Positions 63,986 through 64,000 of a stretch of DNA of 64,000 nt are shown here, piece after piece; within the stretch, counting starts at the first letter, position 1, and each line of letters begins with the position of its first letter. The position numbers were made by a program, and so were the translations under genes. Under the pieces are notes generated by a model. That model saw only the letters and a program-made list of their open reading frames with translations, was not told the DNA's origin and did no database searches. Source of the stretch: Hippophae tibetana (lineage: Eukaryota; Streptophyta; Magnoliopsida; Rosales; Elaeagnaceae); contig JAZDXN010000029.1 of the NCBI GenBank assembly GCA_037013495.1, positions 4,290,501 to 4,354,500 on the forward strand, written 5' to 3'.

Positions 63986-64000
63986 AAATCGTCTATTATA
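63986..64000 (+). repeat. Partial monomer at right edge
   Basis: The first 15 bases of a new monomer (AAATCGTC in place of AAAACGTC). The array runs off the right edge of the window. Confidence 0.85.

Larger units (their letters stand above)
1..64000. repeat. Continuous satellite DNA array, ~373-bp monomer, higher-order repeats
   Basis: The entire window is head-to-tail copies of one AT-rich satellite, all in one orientation. The marker GTCAAAA with its upstream partner TTTTGAC recurs every 370-374 bp from 233 to 63986, giving about 171 complete monomers and partial ones at both ends. No stretch lacks the repeat, so there is no unique DNA, gene, RNA gene or mobile element to annotate between copies. 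Two body classes (type 1 and type 2) and several subtypes are arranged in higher-order repeats of 2, 5, 8, 15, 17 and 22 monomers. Long homogeneous HOR arrays are typical of centromeric or pericentromeric heterochromatin. Assignment to a functional centromere is inference only, because no CENH3 data are visible. Confidence 0.97.

Noticed and set aside
1-64000. CRISPR array
   Set aside because: The regular spacing comes from whole 373-bp tandem monomers with no short repeat/unique spacer structure, and no cas genes are present.
1-64000. Transposon or retroelement insertion within the array
   Set aside because: Phasing is unbroken: each monomer is 370-374 bp. There are no target-site duplications, terminal repeats or foreign sequence.
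1-64000. Half-monomer (about 186-bp) internal duplication
   Set aside because: I compared the two halves by eye and saw no convincing similarity. A computed self-alignment of a consensus monomer could overturn this.
1-64000. Specific species or named satellite family
   Set aside because: I do not recognise the monomer as a named family with enough certainty. A search of satellite databases with the consensus would decide it.

Overview
The whole 64-kb window is one uninterrupted, head-to-tail array of a single AT-rich satellite DNA (roughly 70% A+T by eye). I found no protein-coding gene, RNA gene, transposon, CRISPR array, inversion or unique-sequence interruption. Monomers can be phased on a conserved dyad (TTTTGAC, six bases, GTCAAAA), counting the first A after GTC as base 1. 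Phased this way, about 171 complete monomers run from 233 to 63985. Every measured monomer is 370-374 bp, mean about 373. Such an array is typical of a eukaryotic centromeric, pericentromeric or subtelomeric heterochromatin block. A flowering plant is my preferred guess from general resemblance to plant satellites, but the window holds no gene to prove it, and insects also carry satellites of this length and composition.

The monomers fall into two body classes. Type 1 (A, A2, A', C, E, E') carries GAGAAATAGGAGTTG and TTGAAACGGTCATAAC. Type 2 (B, B', D, D'') carries GATAAATCGAAG or GATAAATCAAAG and CTTTAAACGGGTATAAC or CTTTAAACGGGCATAAC. Subtypes are recognised by diagnostic bases and by exact length (B 374, A and C 373, D 372, E 370). 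They are ordered into higher-order repeats (HORs), so the array is periodic at several nested scales.

Layout, left to right. 1-3966: pentamer B-C-B-C-A, period 1867. 3221-9184: two 8-mers, period 2982. 9185-10304: a transition containing the first A/B and C/A chimeras. 10305-27832: three long HOR units of 15, 17 and 15 monomers (5593, 6341 and 5594 bp). 25971-31555: pentamer D-E-B-C-A, period about 1862. 31556-34910: pentamer D-C-C-A2-A, period 1864. 34165-50576: two essentially identical 22-monomer units of 8206 bp. 49456-53937: six B-C dimers of 747 bp. 54311-63985: a 15-mer (5581 bp) followed by an 11-monomer derivative of it. The derivative lacks two dimers, and both breakpoints can be mapped to a few bases inside monomers.

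No genes work together here. The biology is the array's own evolution by unequal crossover, short gene conversion and segmental amplification, with CpG-type substitutions contributing much of the diagnostic variation. The most notable points are the 8.2-kb recent duplication, the chimeric monomers that reuse one junction, the fixed monomer length near two nucleosome repeats, and a small dyad plus a homopurine tract kept in nearly every monomer. Many minus-strand open frames of 64-94 codons occur, but they are by-products of the repeat and are not annotated as genes.
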